64,000 nucleotides of DNA from NCBI RefSeq assembly GCF_003286085.1, contig NW_020825322.1, positions 1-64,000 on the forward strand. Direction: 5' to 3'. Each line of letters opens with the position of its first letter. Position 1 is the stretch's first letter. The notes beneath the pieces are model-generated. The model saw only the letters and a list, made by a program, of their open reading frames with translations. It was not told the origin of the DNA and made no database searches. The DNA comes from Drosophila persimilis (lineage: Eukaryota; Arthropoda; Insecta; Diptera; Drosophilidae). The position numbers and the translations under genes were made by a program. Below, piece by piece: positions 25,501 to 38,000 of this stretch.

Positions 25501-27124
25501 GCTTACATATTTTGTTTTTCTTTTCTGTTTTCTGTTTTTCTTTTTTCTTCTTGAGGGCTTGCCCAAGCGAACCCCAACCTCTGGTGGCTGCCACACAATC
25601 ATGATGCAATTATCCACAATGGGCCACTTAACACTTGGGCGTGATCGCATCAGCAATAACAACAACAACAACAACAACAACAGCGAAAATGGGAGTTGCA
25701 TAAACGAAGATCTGATGATGTCCGGGATTGGATTGGATTGGAAAGATAAATGAAGTAGATTCATCTTGTTAGGGTCTTGTTAGAGGCTTTCCTCATTTCC
25801 CCATTCCAACTCGCACAAAAAGAAAAAGTGTTGGCAATCAGCGATTACTTTTCGATGGGGAAAGAGCTGTAAAAGCCGTCAGCCGATCCTTAGTACTTGG
25901 CGTAGCTCGAACTGTCCTGCACTAAGTGGTCCACCCCAAAGTATCTAGCCTCTGCCCAGTGCTCTGCTCTCCGCTCTCTGTGTGTGATTTATGCAATCGA
26001 TTGTGGGCCTGGCCCCCTCCTGATTGTTTGCTTCCGCCTATCGATGCGACACAGAGCTTTGCATAATTTTATTAGCGCTACAATAAAGACAAACAATTAA
26101 AACAGCAGCAACAGCAGCCCCCAACGGATGACAACATTTTTGGGGATCGTGTAGCCCGTTGGTCAATTTCCATTGTGTGTGTGTTGACTTTGTAATGAAC
26201 AACAGACATCAGACATGCACAGGCACAAGGCTGCATGGATGTATCTGATGTGCTCGTTGGCTTTGGAATGTGTCCTCCACTCTTGTGCGTAAGTACCTGA
26301 GTGTATCTTTGACTCCAGCACGTTTGCAGATGAATGTATCTCACTTTTGTAACTCCGTCGATGAGTGTTGTATCTCTTACTCCACGCTCTGTATGCATGT
26401 TTCTGGAGTACATATCTTACTCTTGTGTGGCGCCTGGTTTGGGCTTGGGTTGGGCAAATGGGTGCCAAGAAGTTCTCAAATAAAATACCTGCCATCCAGC
26501 TCAAAAGAATGAATGTAATTTTCAACCTTTAAGCAGAAGGTTCTTCAAGTTGCTCCCCCAAAAGTAGAAATAATATAACTCTATACTTTTTGTGGTATAT
26601 CTACCTCTTAATCAGGCATCAGATACAAGAGACATTGCATATCTTTCAGTGGAAATTGTACTCGAATCCTGTGGAAACAAAGTTCGGTCTTAGGTCAAAA
26701 ACTGTCCTTTCATTAGCCTCAACAACAACTTGATTCTCGGCCAAGTTTTTCAAGCTGTTGTCGTCAGGCATGCGGCAAGTACGAATAAGAGTACGAGAGT
26801 ACGCGTACATGTATCTCTGGCTCCCTTTATAGTTTGGCTGGTGGCCCTTAACAGATACGCAGATACTTAGCTGGATAGATACGAGCAGCAACTGGCACCA
26901 GGCACCAGGCAGCAGGCAGTCTCCCCAGTCCCCAGTCTCCAGTCACTCCACACTCTAAGTAATTAAGCCGAAAAAGTATTCTCGTATCCATGGAAACTGC
27001 CACTCGCACTCGCACTGGCACTGGTAGTAGCTGTATCTTCGTATCTCTATATTTGTATCTGGTGAGTTGCTCTCTTGACGCATTTGCATGCTTATTACTT
27101 ATTCTTTATGCCATTTGTTTGTTC

Positions 27125-27161
<37 letters not shown>

Positions 27162-29390
27162 ACTAGCTCTGTGGGGCCCTTCAGCTATGGCTATGGCTAT
27201 GGCTATGGCTCTGGGATCTGTATCTGTATCTCTGTCTCTGAGCTGTGAGCTTCGACTCCTCGTCGCTTGTCATAATTCTGAGCATTTAACATGTTTTTCT
27301 TGTCCAAATTGTCAGAGTTGTCAACTTGTTTATTGCATTTCAGTTTTGTCATATAAGCCAGAGCGATGTGGGTGCGCTCTGGAGGCTGCTGGCTGCTGGC
27401 TGGAGGTTTGAGGCTTGAGGAATGCGGAATACGGAGCCCGGCTTACGGCTCTCCCTCCCCCTCCTCCCTCCGAAATGTACGGGGAAACTTTTCATTGATG
27501 TTGATGAAGTCGTCGTCGTTGTTGTTGGCTGGCATTGTTGCTGCCTTTTGTGGCTTTTGCATTTTATAGAAACTGTCAAATAATAAAGCTTATTTGCATA
27601 TTTTTCACAACACTGCGTTGGCGTTGGTGTTCCTCTTTTTCATCATCCCCCTCCCCATCACCATCACCATCTCCATCTCCATCCTTCTATGGTTTAAAAA
27701 CTATATTATATTTGCGTGTGTGTGCGGCCCTGCCCTTCCCAATCTGTCACTGTATCTGTATCTTATTCCTCGCAAACAAACAAGACGCAACTGCATTGGG
27801 CATTAGCTTATTGCAGGAGATACGATAGTTCTGGTCAGGTTTTTGTATAGGAAGCCTTTTCTATATATATTCTTGATCTTTGTATTTCTATGAAGACCAT
27901 TTGTATGGTTCTACAGGTATTTGCTTGAATCTTAGCTCCAAAAAGTATGTTTTTTCCTTCGAATCCCTATATCTTATATTTGCGGACTGGAAGATAATGT
28001 TACTTGAAGAAAACCTCATTATTTCTATACATAATTCAAGCAAGCTATAGGTTTTTGCTTAGAAAATGTGATAGCTCATTTCATTAGCCCTTGAGCAGGA
28101 AAACTCTCCCAAAAGATACTTTCAACATCAAGCCGACAGACAGGTGAGGCAGGAATCGTATCTGAAAGATGGCAGATGGAAATTAGATACCATCTCCCCC
28201 CCCCCTCCCCACCACAAAATGCACTGGCTGCTGTCCGAATTCGATTGGAATTTATGGGTTGCATTTACACATATACGTATGAGAATGTGTTTTTCGAAAA
28301 TATAATTTCATTCTAGTCGTATGTACATATATGCTGGCTGGATGGCTGGATAGCTGGCTGGCGGGATGGATGGATGGATGGCTGGTGCTTTTGTGATCCT
28401 ATTATTTTATTTAAATATTTCCATATTTACATGCTGTCTGCAAATAACTTGTGTAAATATTCCACAAACATCAACATCAACATAAAACACAAACGAAACG
28501 ACAAGGCCAACGAGAAGGAGCAGGACCAACCTCCTCCTGAGAGCCCAAATATTGGTTTTGTGAACCAAACAAAAACGACTACAATACGAGTACCCGCAAA
28601 ACAATAAAAATGACAGTAATAATAGCAGCACCATCCACAAAACTCACTCGAACAACAACAGCGACCACCACAGTGCACAATGCTCAGTGCACTGGCACTG
28701 GCGACTGTGGACTTTGGACTGTGCAGTGCAGTGCAGTTAGCACTTCGCACTTGCTAGGCGGAATTTTTGTTGTAAATAAATTTCAGCAAATTGCCAGAAA
28801 TAAAAGAAACACACAGTAAAAGGAAGGAAAATGCAAATTAAAAAGCAATATGCAAAATATTCAAAAATACATGCATATGTACATATGTAATATTCAATAT
28901 TGGCAAAATTTACAGATGAAATGCAGTTTTGCCAAGCGACAAACGAATGCCAGACAGAGACAAAAAGTCCCGTTGGGAGGGCTATAACTTTTGGTATGTT
29001 ATTGCATCAAATATGAAGAAGTTGATAATTACAGAAATGGATACTTCTTTTCAGGAAATGCCCTCAATGAAGGAGAAGGCATAAACAGATCTTGGAGCAG
29101 CATTAGAAATGCTTCCCAAAGGATTAGCCCCCCACGAACCGGAACTAGGTCCAGAATAATATTTTCATAAAGCTCAAACAAAGGTATAAATAGTGCATCC
29201 AAAATGTACAGTCGAGCGTTGAAATTCAAATCAATTAGCCATCAAATACAGAGCAAAAGGTAACAAACTTCCTATAAAAATCAACCCTAAATCCCTAAAA
29301 ATCTCGTGGGCCAAAGAAAATACATATGTTCTGAGACAGAGAGGAAAAGAGATGAGAACTCAAGTGGGTTTCGCAAAAAAAAACAGAAAA
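22501..29390. other. Gene-free stretch with clustered GTATCT words
   Basis: No gene supported. Contains GGATGT repeats (about 22568-22597), a GGTCTCTCG tandem at about 24236-24300, CAA repeats near 25650-25680, a (CT)n run (27128-27157) and CATCAC/CATCTC repeats near 27655-27685. Between about 26240 and 27235 the word GTATCT or its complement AGATAC recurs about 14 times. Confidence 0.5.
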
Positions 29391-29395
29391 TATTA

Positions 29396-29472
29396 GAAGA
29401 CGAGCGGGATTGCTGTGAGCCGTGGCAAGGATCGCGGCTCTACTTGTGTATACCCGATAATTAGTCAGTATA
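29396..29472 (-). mobile_element. Short fragment of a DINE-1-type repeat (distal end)
   Basis: The segment with CGGCTCTACTTGTGTATACCCGATAATTAGTCAG resembles, from memory, the distal end of an obscura-group DINE-1/Helitron-like repeat (CAACTCTAC...TATACCCGATACTAAGTCAG). Only about 75 bp is recognisable, with several mismatches, and the surrounding sequence is unique. It would be an old, truncated copy, on the opposite strand to the 57.1-57.8 kb copy. Confidence 0.45.
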
Positions 29473-30177
29473 TTTTGAAGTGATCTTTTGACTTCTAGTA
29501 ACCTATACCTATATATATATATATATGTATATATTTCTGAACCGTAAAGCACTGCAGTCTTGGCCATGTCTATATTCCTTTGGCCCATCAGAAAGGACAT
29601 ACATACATGCACATAGTTGTAGATACAAATAAATCAATATTGAAAACATATACAGACCATTTTAGCATGGCAATGGTTGTGCCTCTTTGTGGCATTGTTT
29701 ATGGGTTTATTTTTGCATATGCCTTGTCGCATACGCCCCATGTAACCGCCCCTCGTGTATTCCCTTGTGGCGTAGCCCCGTGCCTCCCTTTCACTATCTG
29801 TATCTGTACCTGTACCCAAAAAGGTATTTCTGTTGCGGCATCAATTTTTGTGGTCATCCAACAATGCGCGAACAGAATGAAGGTGGCAGGCAGCAGGGGG
29901 GACAGGTGTGGTGTGGCTGGGGCGTGGCATGTGTTTAATTGAGGTCACTCGTCGCTGGCTGGAAAGTGGCCGATTACCAGAAACGGAGGCAGCAGCAGCC
30001 GTGGCAGCAGCGGCGGCAGCGGCGGGGGGAAGAGTGACCTGTTTACCCAAGACTATGCTCGGAAAAAAATGTTCAGAGGGGCCCCTTGAAGAAAGAGAGA
30101 GCTCCGAAGAGGGAGATAAATTCCAGTGAAACGAAAACCAATAAATAAAACACGGAGACACGAAGAGACAGACAGAA

Positions 30178-30217
<40 letters not shown>

Positions 30218-32357
30218 TGGAGAAGAAGCGTGGTAAAAGTAATGCCGCCTCGGCGGTTACATCACATGTATCTCACAGATACATATGTGCACGTACCGCG
30301 CGATCGACACTGTCGCATTGTTCTGTTGCCCATTGAGCTGCACTTACAAATTGAGATACATGGTCACAGATACAGATACAAATGCAAAACGACCTGCCTG
30401 GCTTACAGATTAACTTTTCGGAGCTTCTTTCGAAACTGTGACATGGCGTGGAGTACCTCTACCTGTGTATCTTCTACAAGTATCTCTTTTGCCATCTACA
30501 AGTGTGTATCTGTATCTGCATCTGAAGCAGGTGATGACATCACTTGGGTATCTCTAATGTGTGTGCGTGTGTGTGTGTCCTTCCACATGACAAGCGGATT
30601 TGCATCAAAAACGTGCAACAAATTTACAAGATAGTCAACACACAAGCACACAACGAGATACACGTACTGACAGATACACTCTCTTAGCTGACATTTTTGC
30701 CCACACTCTTCCTTCTCTCTCTCTCTCTCTCTCTCTCTGCTCCACTCTGCACTCTACTTTTCGTGCCTTCTCGTATCTTTGATGGAAATAAAAATGAAAA
30801 TGAACATTTCATATTTGTTTTCCAGAGGCCCTTCTTCTTCTTGAAGCACTTTATGGTCGCTTTCCTCCTTCTCATCCCCATCTCCATGCCCATCATCATC
30901 GCAGACATCGTAGACATCGTTGTCATCGTTTCTCGTTGCATTCAAATTCAAGCCAGCCCCAACCCCAGCCTCTTCCCAGAGGCCCGAAACAGCAGCAGCA
31001 GCATCAACTGCTCAATCAACTGGCCAGAAGCCACAGTCACAGCCACACTGTCGGGGAAGAGTTAATTAAATGAAATTACATTTGGGAGCCATTTTTCGGT
31101 TCGGTTTTCAACGAGCCAGATAAACGACAAAACTGGGAAAAGGGCCACAGAGCGGTCCATCAACTTTCGAGCCAGCAGCAGCAGCAGCACTGCCTTTCAA
31201 GATGTGTATTACACTGCACAAAAATGGGAACACTTTGCCCAAGCTGAGAAAGATAGAACCGTGTTTCCTTCGGTTCGAAAAATCCTAGATTATTGCCCAG
31301 CCCAAAGGAGTCTTCTAAAAGATAACCTCTGCTTCTGCAACCCTTAATATCTATACCCATAGTTCTTTTGCTAACTGTTTCCCAGTGCATTGTAAACGGA
31401 AGATTATGGGAGCCAGTGAAAGCAGATGAAGATCTGATAGAATCGCACAGGCACAGCCCAAGAGCCGAGTGATTTGTGCACTCTATGGCCAACTCCGGGG
31501 CACTTTTAGCATCGCTTCAATCTATTAGCATAATGAGAAAAGCTCAACCCAGTTGGGCATTGGATTGGTTTGGACTGGGCTGTGCTGTGCTGTGCTGGGC
31601 CCCCCGTTAAAAGATCAATTAGCAACTCGAATGAATTTCAATTTCCAACTGAATATCAAGATCAGATTACATAGCAAAGGTAAAGGTAAAGGTAAAGCCA
31701 GCGAAGACAGCGGGAGAGCTATCAAAATGAAACACTTTTACTTTGCGTTTCGCGTTTCGCTTTAAACGATTAACGAGACGAGTCGAGAAAAACACCAAAG
31801 AAGACGGTCGAAAATCGGTTTCTGATGATGTTTGTTTTATGCGCATAATTCGAAATTTATTTTATGTCTTATTAATTTTACATAAGCGAAGCGAAGCGCC
31901 GCGTCGGCTGCTTCCGCGAGTCTGGGAAAAAAGTATATCTCATGGATAGACAGAGATGGAGAGGGGAAGAGATGAAGCAATTAACAGAAGAAGATGGAGT
32001 GGAAAAAGTAAAAGTTGAAAAGGTTGCTGCAGCTGCAGGTGGCAAGAGCCAAGAGCCAAGAGGCAAGAGGCAGGCCAAAGAGCTCTTCAGTCTCCGGCCA
32101 AATGCCAATCGAGAAATGTGTCACAAACACACAAAAAAATGCCCAGAGAAAGAAATCTGAAAACATTTTTGAAGGCGTGGGAGTTTTCGGCTGAGTTTTG
32201 CCAATCAACTTGTCAAACGAATCGAACCGAATCTGAATCTGAATCTGTATGCCCCAACAATAAACTTGAGCTTCACTTCATTTGGGGGCCCCCGTAACTT
32301 TCGTTCGCCAAGATCTTGGGAGAGACAGAAACACCTTTGAGAGCAACTGAGAGATCT
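29473..32357. other. Gene-free stretch upstream of the cysteine-rich gene
   Basis: No gene supported. Contains (AT)n near 29506-29530, GCAGC repeats near 29985-30025, a (GA)n run (30184-30214), a (CT)n run (30714-30738) and a dense cluster of GTATCT/AGATAC words (30268-30677). The right end probably contains regulatory DNA for the gene at 32.6 kb. Confidence 0.45.
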
Positions 32358-32388
32358 GTCAGTCAGTCAGTCAGTCAGTCAGTGAGTC
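32358..32388 (+). repeat. (AGTC)n tetranucleotide run
   Basis: About six AGTC units ending in AGTGAGTC, roughly 110 bp upstream of the TATA box of the cysteine-rich gene. A length-variable repeat this close to a core promoter may affect expression; that is inference. Confidence 0.75.
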
Positions 32389-32499
32389 GCTTTGTTGTCG
32401 TGCTGCCTCAAGGGCCATCACATCAATTTATTTATGAATTTGTCACAAATTGAAAGCGAAAGCCGAAAGACCAATCGACACACCAATCGATCGTGGCTG

Positions 32500-32507
32500 T
32501 ATAAAAG
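32500..32507 (+). promoter_or_regulatory. TATA box of the cysteine-rich gene
   Basis: TATAAAAG lies 108 bp upstream of the start codon. Transcription should begin about 30 bp further on, near 32530, giving a 5' leader of about 75-80 nt rich in CAGCA/CAACA words. A focused TATA promoter fits strong, stage- or tissue-restricted expression, as is common for secreted structural proteins. Confidence 0.65.
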
Positions 32508-32607
32508 TTTCATCGACTGCAGTCGCGGCACGGCAGCCCCAGCAGCAGCAACACCAACACCACAGCCACACCATTTCGGAGGAGAGCTATTCGAAGGAAC
32601 CAACAAA

Positions 32608-33388
32608 ATGTTCAGCATACGCAGTGTGGGCCCTCTGCTAATGGCCATGGCCCTGCTGATTGGCCTGGTTGTGGCCAAACAGGAGACCGCAGGTGAGTGT
32701 TCCATAGGTCTGAGGTCTTCCATAGGTGGCATTTTCTTTGACTAAGAATCTTTTGCGCCTAGTAGAAGAACAGTTAACAGCATTGTGGTATATCTGCTAG
32801 CATATTTCTAGTTTTTATAGAATTAGAATTATAGTCTTTCACTACACTAAAGATCTACAACCTTTCTTGGACACTTTTTCTTCGACTTAGCCCGTCAATT
32901 TGGTGGCCAGAATGGCTTTGGGAATGGCTTGGGGCCTGGCCTTGGACCAGGTCTCGGTCCAGGCATTGGATCCGGATCCCTTCCACCCTGGGGACCACCA
33001 CAGCAGCCCGGCGGTGGCGGCATCGGTGGCGGCGGCGGTGGCTGTCCGCTCTGTGACTCTTCGGTGTACAGCTATTGCTCCCACAAGATGGTGCATGACT
33101 CCTGCTGCTGCGATTTTCCAGGTAATTAATCTGGGAACGTTACACGACATTATTTATGTACGGTTTTTGGACCACGCTTGTTGCATATATTAATTTCATT
33201 CAATTTGCCACCACACTTAATGCATATTAACCCTGTTGCATTTTTCACTCTTTTTCGCTCTTCGTGCAGCATCTGCCCCGCAGCTGCGGCCACCGCAGTG
33301 CTCCTACTACGACTGCTCCCTGCTGTATGCCAAATCCTGCTACGAGCACGCCCTCATCAAGAACTGCTGCTGCAATAATCCCTACTGA
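32608..33388 (+). CDS. Secreted Gly/Pro-rich protein with two six-cysteine modules
   Basis: Three exons: 32608-32692, 32891-33121 and 33270-33388 (435 nt, 144 residues, TGA stop). Donors are CAG|GTGAGT and CAG|GTAATT; acceptors are CGACTTAG and CGTGCAG; both introns are phase 1. The ATG sits in CAACAAAATG, a good fly start context. Residues 1-23 are a signal peptide ending LIGLVVA. Then comes a Gly/Pro spacer (GLGPGLGPG, PPWGPPQQP, GGGGIGGGGGG) and 12 cysteines in two blocks: C-x2-C-x7-C-x8-CCC at the end of exon 2, and C-x4-C-x7-C-x8-CCC in exon 3. All 12 can pair as disulfides, so a compact secreted domain is likely. I do not recognise the family; cuticle, eggshell, peptide-signal or defence roles are all open. 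The 3' part has an ATTTATTTATTTATT AU-rich element (33430-33444), and AATATA near 33512 is a possible weak poly(A) signal. Confidence 0.85.
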
Positions 33389-34525
33389 GGGGAAGCAGAC
33401 CCCCTGATGCTGATGAACTGATGCCCAACATTTATTTATTTATTCAACAAACTATTTTACATGTATTTAAACCAGAGGCCATGCCATGGCCTTTAATTCC
33501 ACTCGACGCTAAATATAATTAAGTAAATTATTTTAAAAAACCAAACGGAATGTTGCTGAATGATTTCCACAATTGGAAACGACATTTCGCTGCATTTATG
33601 TAGTGGACTCTCTGCACGGCACATTCCATTAGCACGGGGACTCCTCAATACCGTAATCCGGTTACCGGTGAATACTATTACCCTTCAACGGTCCGAAAAG
33701 CTTACCGCAACTTTCTGTGCGATGCAATGTGCATTTCGGCTCTGATTGTTAGTAATGCAGGGCCATCAAAATTGGACATTTATTGGCTTATCGAGGCGGC
33801 TGAAAGGGGCGCTGTGCGAAACCACTGGCAGGACTTCCACTCAGATATCCTTGGTGTAAGATATAGGGGCTTTTCTAGAAATATGTCCCATTTGGGGGCC
33901 TCATTTATCAATCGCTGTCTCGCGGCTCCCTTTCGCGGAGGCCGGGCTGTCATACGATTAGCATAAACAATGTTTTCTCTGCAGATTAATTGATTTTTAA
34001 TGCGCAGATACAATCGATGCACGAATGAACACATAACTACATGGCCTGTCGCATTATCTAATCCCAAAATCCCAAAATTATGTGCATTAATAAATTATTT
34101 AAATACAAATAAAAAAATATATATATGCACATAAATATATATTTCGACTACGAGCATAAAACTTTCCTTTCACACGCCACATTTAAATGTTAATTAATTA
34201 ATTTTGGCCAAAATACGGGCATAAATTAAGACCCAAAGAGAAGCACAAGAAATGAATGCCAAATGATAAGCAAATCCCCAAACAAAGGGGGGAAATAAGG
34301 AACCTTCTGATACCCTGTCAGACACATCTCAAGTCCCCTTTGCGTTTTCCATTGAGAAACATTACCACACAGAAAAGTAGGTCTACATTTTAGTGCTACT
34401 CTGAGAGTCCTACACAAAGGAACAGTTTGTATTTCGTAAAACGGCAGCAGAACTACTTGCTCGCAATAGAAAAATTTTCGAAAATTACCGAAAAACAAAA
34501 AACACTAACGAAAAATTTGTCTAAA
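33389..34525. other. Intergenic stretch between two small genes
   Basis: Holds the 3'UTR of the cysteine-rich gene, then a balanced-composition part (33540-33960) with short frames on both strands and none convincing, then AT-rich sequence (33980-34220). The promoter and leader of the next gene should lie in the last ~150 bp; I see no TATA box. Confidence 0.5.
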
Positions 34526-34819
34526 ATGGGTGACAATAAGTTTGAAATACCGCACGAGTGGATTGTCGAATTCGTCGAGGAGCTGGATAAGATCCTCACT
34601 TATCTCAACGTGGAGCTGGAGAAGGCCATGAACTCGAAGCCAGTGTTGAAGATGGAATCTCTGGAGGAACTCATTCTGGATCTGGACGACAACATGCATG
34701 CCCTGGCCATAAACTTGGGTGAGCCTGGCCTGGCCATCATCAATCGCTGGATAAAGATCAAGACCCGTAAAGATCTGATTGATATATACAATTCAGAAAA
34801 ATGCACCCATACACTTTAA
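34526..34819 (+). CDS. Unrecognised 97-residue acidic helical protein
   Basis: Single-exon frame of 97 residues with TAA stop. The frame stays open upstream for about 100 nt but has no ATG there, so the Met in CTAAAATGGG (34526) is the start. No signal peptide or membrane segment is seen, so it is likely intracellular. The sequence is rich in Leu, Glu, Asp and Ile and should be mostly alpha-helical (EFVEELDKILTYLNVELEKA; MESLEELILDLDDNM; GEPGLAIINRWIKIKT). Support for a real gene: non-repetitive composition, many G/C-ending codons (GAG CTG GAT AAG ATC CTC), an A-rich leader and a canonical AATAAA 217 bp past the stop. I do not recognise the family. Short single-exon genes of this kind in flies are often testis-expressed and lineage-restricted, but nothing here proves that. 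Confidence 0.72.
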   Translation: MGDNKFEIPHEWIVEFVEELDKILTYLNVELEKAMNSKPVLKMESLEELILDLDDNMHALAINLGEPGLAIINRWIKIKTRKDLIDIYNSEKCTHTL

Positions 34820-35035
34820 AAGAACACCGTAACAGACACAAAACAAAATGCCGGCACGTACACTCTACACTGTAACAAAACACACGCAATTCTCTGTAAC
34901 AAAACACACAAAAGGGTGAGGTAGCACACGAGGACATACGCAATCGAAACATTACACAGACAATCATAAAGCATTGTATGCAACACACTATAAAGCCTTG
35001 AAAGACACATCCAAAGACTCGCAAATATATTTTTG

Positions 35036-35041
35036 AATAAA
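35036..35041 (+). terminator. Poly(A) signal of the 97-residue gene
   Basis: Canonical AATAAA in an A/C-rich 3' region, 217 bp after the TAA stop. Cleavage is expected near 35055-35070, where GT-rich sequence follows. Confidence 0.6.
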
Positions 35042-35059
35042 GTCCGCATTGCAATTGAT

Positions 35060-38000
35060 GATCTGCAAGTCCTTTTCTGTAGGGCAAGCCAATAGCCCCT
35101 GCAAAAGAAGGGTATCGGAAACCCTCTTCTTTGTGGCTTTCTTCAGGCTTTTTCCATAAATCTAAAATTGTAAAAAATCTCTCGTAATCCACACAGAAGA
35201 GGCAGCAGCAAAAATACCAAATATCCAAAAGGCGCGCCAAGAAAATATTAGCATATTACATAAGAATTTTCACTTTCATTTAGTATGACGAGGAGACGAG
35301 ACCCACCACACACCACACACCACACACCATACACCACTTTGCACCACTCGCCACACTCGAAGCGATTCCATTCCACTTGAGCATCTCTTTGACTACTCTG
35401 AGACGCTCTGCCGAATGACGAAGACCCCTCTCGGCAAATACTTTTTGCTTGATTAGCATAAATCTCTATATTAAGTGGCTTGCTTTTGGCCGCGGAGCGG
35501 AAGGGGGATTGGTGGGGGTCCGACTGACAGGCGGCGTGCCCGGCAAGGCCATGGACTGCTGATGCTTTCTCCACACAGCCATGCCGCAGGGTATTACGGC
35601 ACTCGGATCCAGTTTGTGACGCACTGCAAAACGTAGCTGGTTCCGTTTCCATATAAAACGATGATTTATGCCAGTCTCTTGCCAACTTTATTGTTCGTTC
35701 ATTGATCTAGTTTCAAAAACGATGTGGTGTGATGTCATTTGTCCGGATTATGGGAAAGTGTTAACTTATTCGTGAAGTTGTTGGGCATTTTAAAGCAGGA
35801 TTAAGGCAATTTCTTATAAAATTTGATTTTTGGTCTTAATTTTTTGAATGTTTTAATGTATTTTTCGTATGGAAATTGATAACCGTTTATAACCGAGATT
35901 AAGTATACGTTTTATCTCATAGCTCATGAATGCCCAATCCCTCTATTATTCTCAGCTTCAGGAAGTATTTCTAGCCCTTCCTTGTCCCAAATACTTGGCC
36001 AGGGTATTCTTAAATTCGGTTTCTCGCCTTTTTTCTTGCCGCCCAGTCCAGTCCTTATTCCGCCTTCGCTGCTGCTGTTGGCGCAACAATTGTCCGGGAA
36101 ATCGAGCGAATGGCCACGCCCAAACGCTTGCCGCATTGACAGTTATTGGGCGAAACAAATTTAACTTTTTTTTTTTTTTCTTTGGCAGAAGAATCGCCGA
36201 ATAGGCAGGGTCCTGCCGGTTGGCTCCACGGGTCCGGCGAAGGCAACCGAGATAATCACAAAAGTTTTGTAATAATTTCAATTTTTTCTGTTTTTTTTTT
36301 CTCTGTGTTCCCTTCTTGTTCTTCATCTGTGGATTCCGTTTAGTTCCTTCCCGTTCTCCATTCGGTTCTGTTCGGTTAGGTTTCTGTTTTGGTTTCGCTT
36401 TGAGCTTGGGGGCGGGGCTGGGGCTGGGGTTTTGGGTGTTTTTGGTGGCTTTGCACTTTTTCTAACAATTTCGCCTCGAATGAAACCTTTAATGGATTTC
36501 AAAAGAAAAATTTATTTTGACAATGACAATGAATTTTCCTCTGCCTTTCACTCTCTCACCCTCTCTTGCAGATTTTTATTTTATTTATTCGTTTTCGGGC
36601 TTGGTGTAGGGGGGCTCCTCCTATGCCCGGTACTCAAAGAGAACAGGGGTGTATTAAAGGAGGGCACATCCTGTTCCGATAAGTCTATAATTATAGTTAG
36701 AATGACCAAAAACAAATTAAAGAGCGCCAATCGTATTGGCTCGTTGAACACCTGGACGTTCCAGTATCGATCTGCTATATAGAAACTAAATACTGGGTAT
36801 CGTAGTGTCGCGGCGCGTGTGCCGCTACTCCAATCGTTTCGACTGGCGTTTTTTTTATTGCCTTTCCAAAAGTTTTTAATGAGAGCGCGTTGAAATTTTA
36901 TCTGTGCTCAGCTCTGGAGGGTTTTCCTCCTCCCCAAACCTCTCGAACCTCTCAATCCTCTCTCTTTTCCGTTGATTCATTCCTTTTCGCTGCCCTTCCC
37001 CTACATTCGTTTCGTTCCGTTTAGTTTCATTTTCATTTTCGCTTCGTTGTGTGTTTTGGAATTTGTTTGGCTGTTTTCTTTATGAAGTAAAAACTCGGGA
37101 CACGTTTACTTCATCAAATGCGCTTAATTAGAATTAGCATCGGAATGTGGCTCTCCCTCCGTCTCCCACCTCTATTTCTCTGTCCGGGGAAGCGTAGAAA
37201 AACGAAAACAACAATGAACTATGGTAGGGATATATTATTCTGATACTCATCCACTCGGCAGTGGGGGGGTAGTGGGGCACGAGAAACAGGTGAGTGACTG
37301 AAACGAGTTGATAGCTGGAAGCAAAGAGCAAAAAAATTCCAGAAATGTGTGGAAAATGTCAAAGGGATTGCAGCATAGCTTCCATTGCCCGACACCACCC
37401 CCCGGTTGACGGGGGGGTGTGGCATGCGGAGGAGCTATAAAGCCAATATTTGGATACGGTTCTGATGCCGAAAATTTTCTGCTGGCCCAAGTACTAAGTG
37501 AAATGGCCCTGAAGGATGAAGCGATAAGCCAAAGGTGTGCACAGGGGCCGGGTCTCATTTTGATTCCGGTTTTTGGATTCTGTATGATTGTATTAAGAGG
37601 TTGAGGGAGAATATTGGGTTGAGATTGTGGAGAATGAGGTTGGATGATTGATATTTGTTGGGAAATTGACTTGAATCCCAAAAGAGATAGGGATGGAGAG
37701 ATGTATCTTTAAAGAGCTCCTCCGACTCATAAAGTATTGTTGATTCTGTAATAGGGTTCCGGCTATCGCCGTACCGTACCCAATTATCGACTTGCCGAAT
37801 CTTCAGTATCGTTTTTTTTGCTATGCTTTCTCTCCGCTGATTATGGGAGAAGAGACAAACATCAACATCGAAACCGCAAATGGCCTTACGTAACCGCACC
37901 CCAAATCGAGCAATTACGAGAGCACGCACTCGCATTTGCCCAGAAGCAGTAAATAAACACAAAATGAACCCACAAATTATTTGAGTTGAAAACAAATTAT

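Noticed and set aside
34427-34525. N-terminal extension of the 97-residue protein
   Set aside because: The frame is open but starts only at TTG; the first ATG is at 34526 and the region looks like an A-rich leader.
35248-35685. 145-codon minus-strand frame
   Set aside because: Contains ACACACC repeat translation and no recognisable feature; the upstream TATATGG word is not at a sensible distance from a good start.
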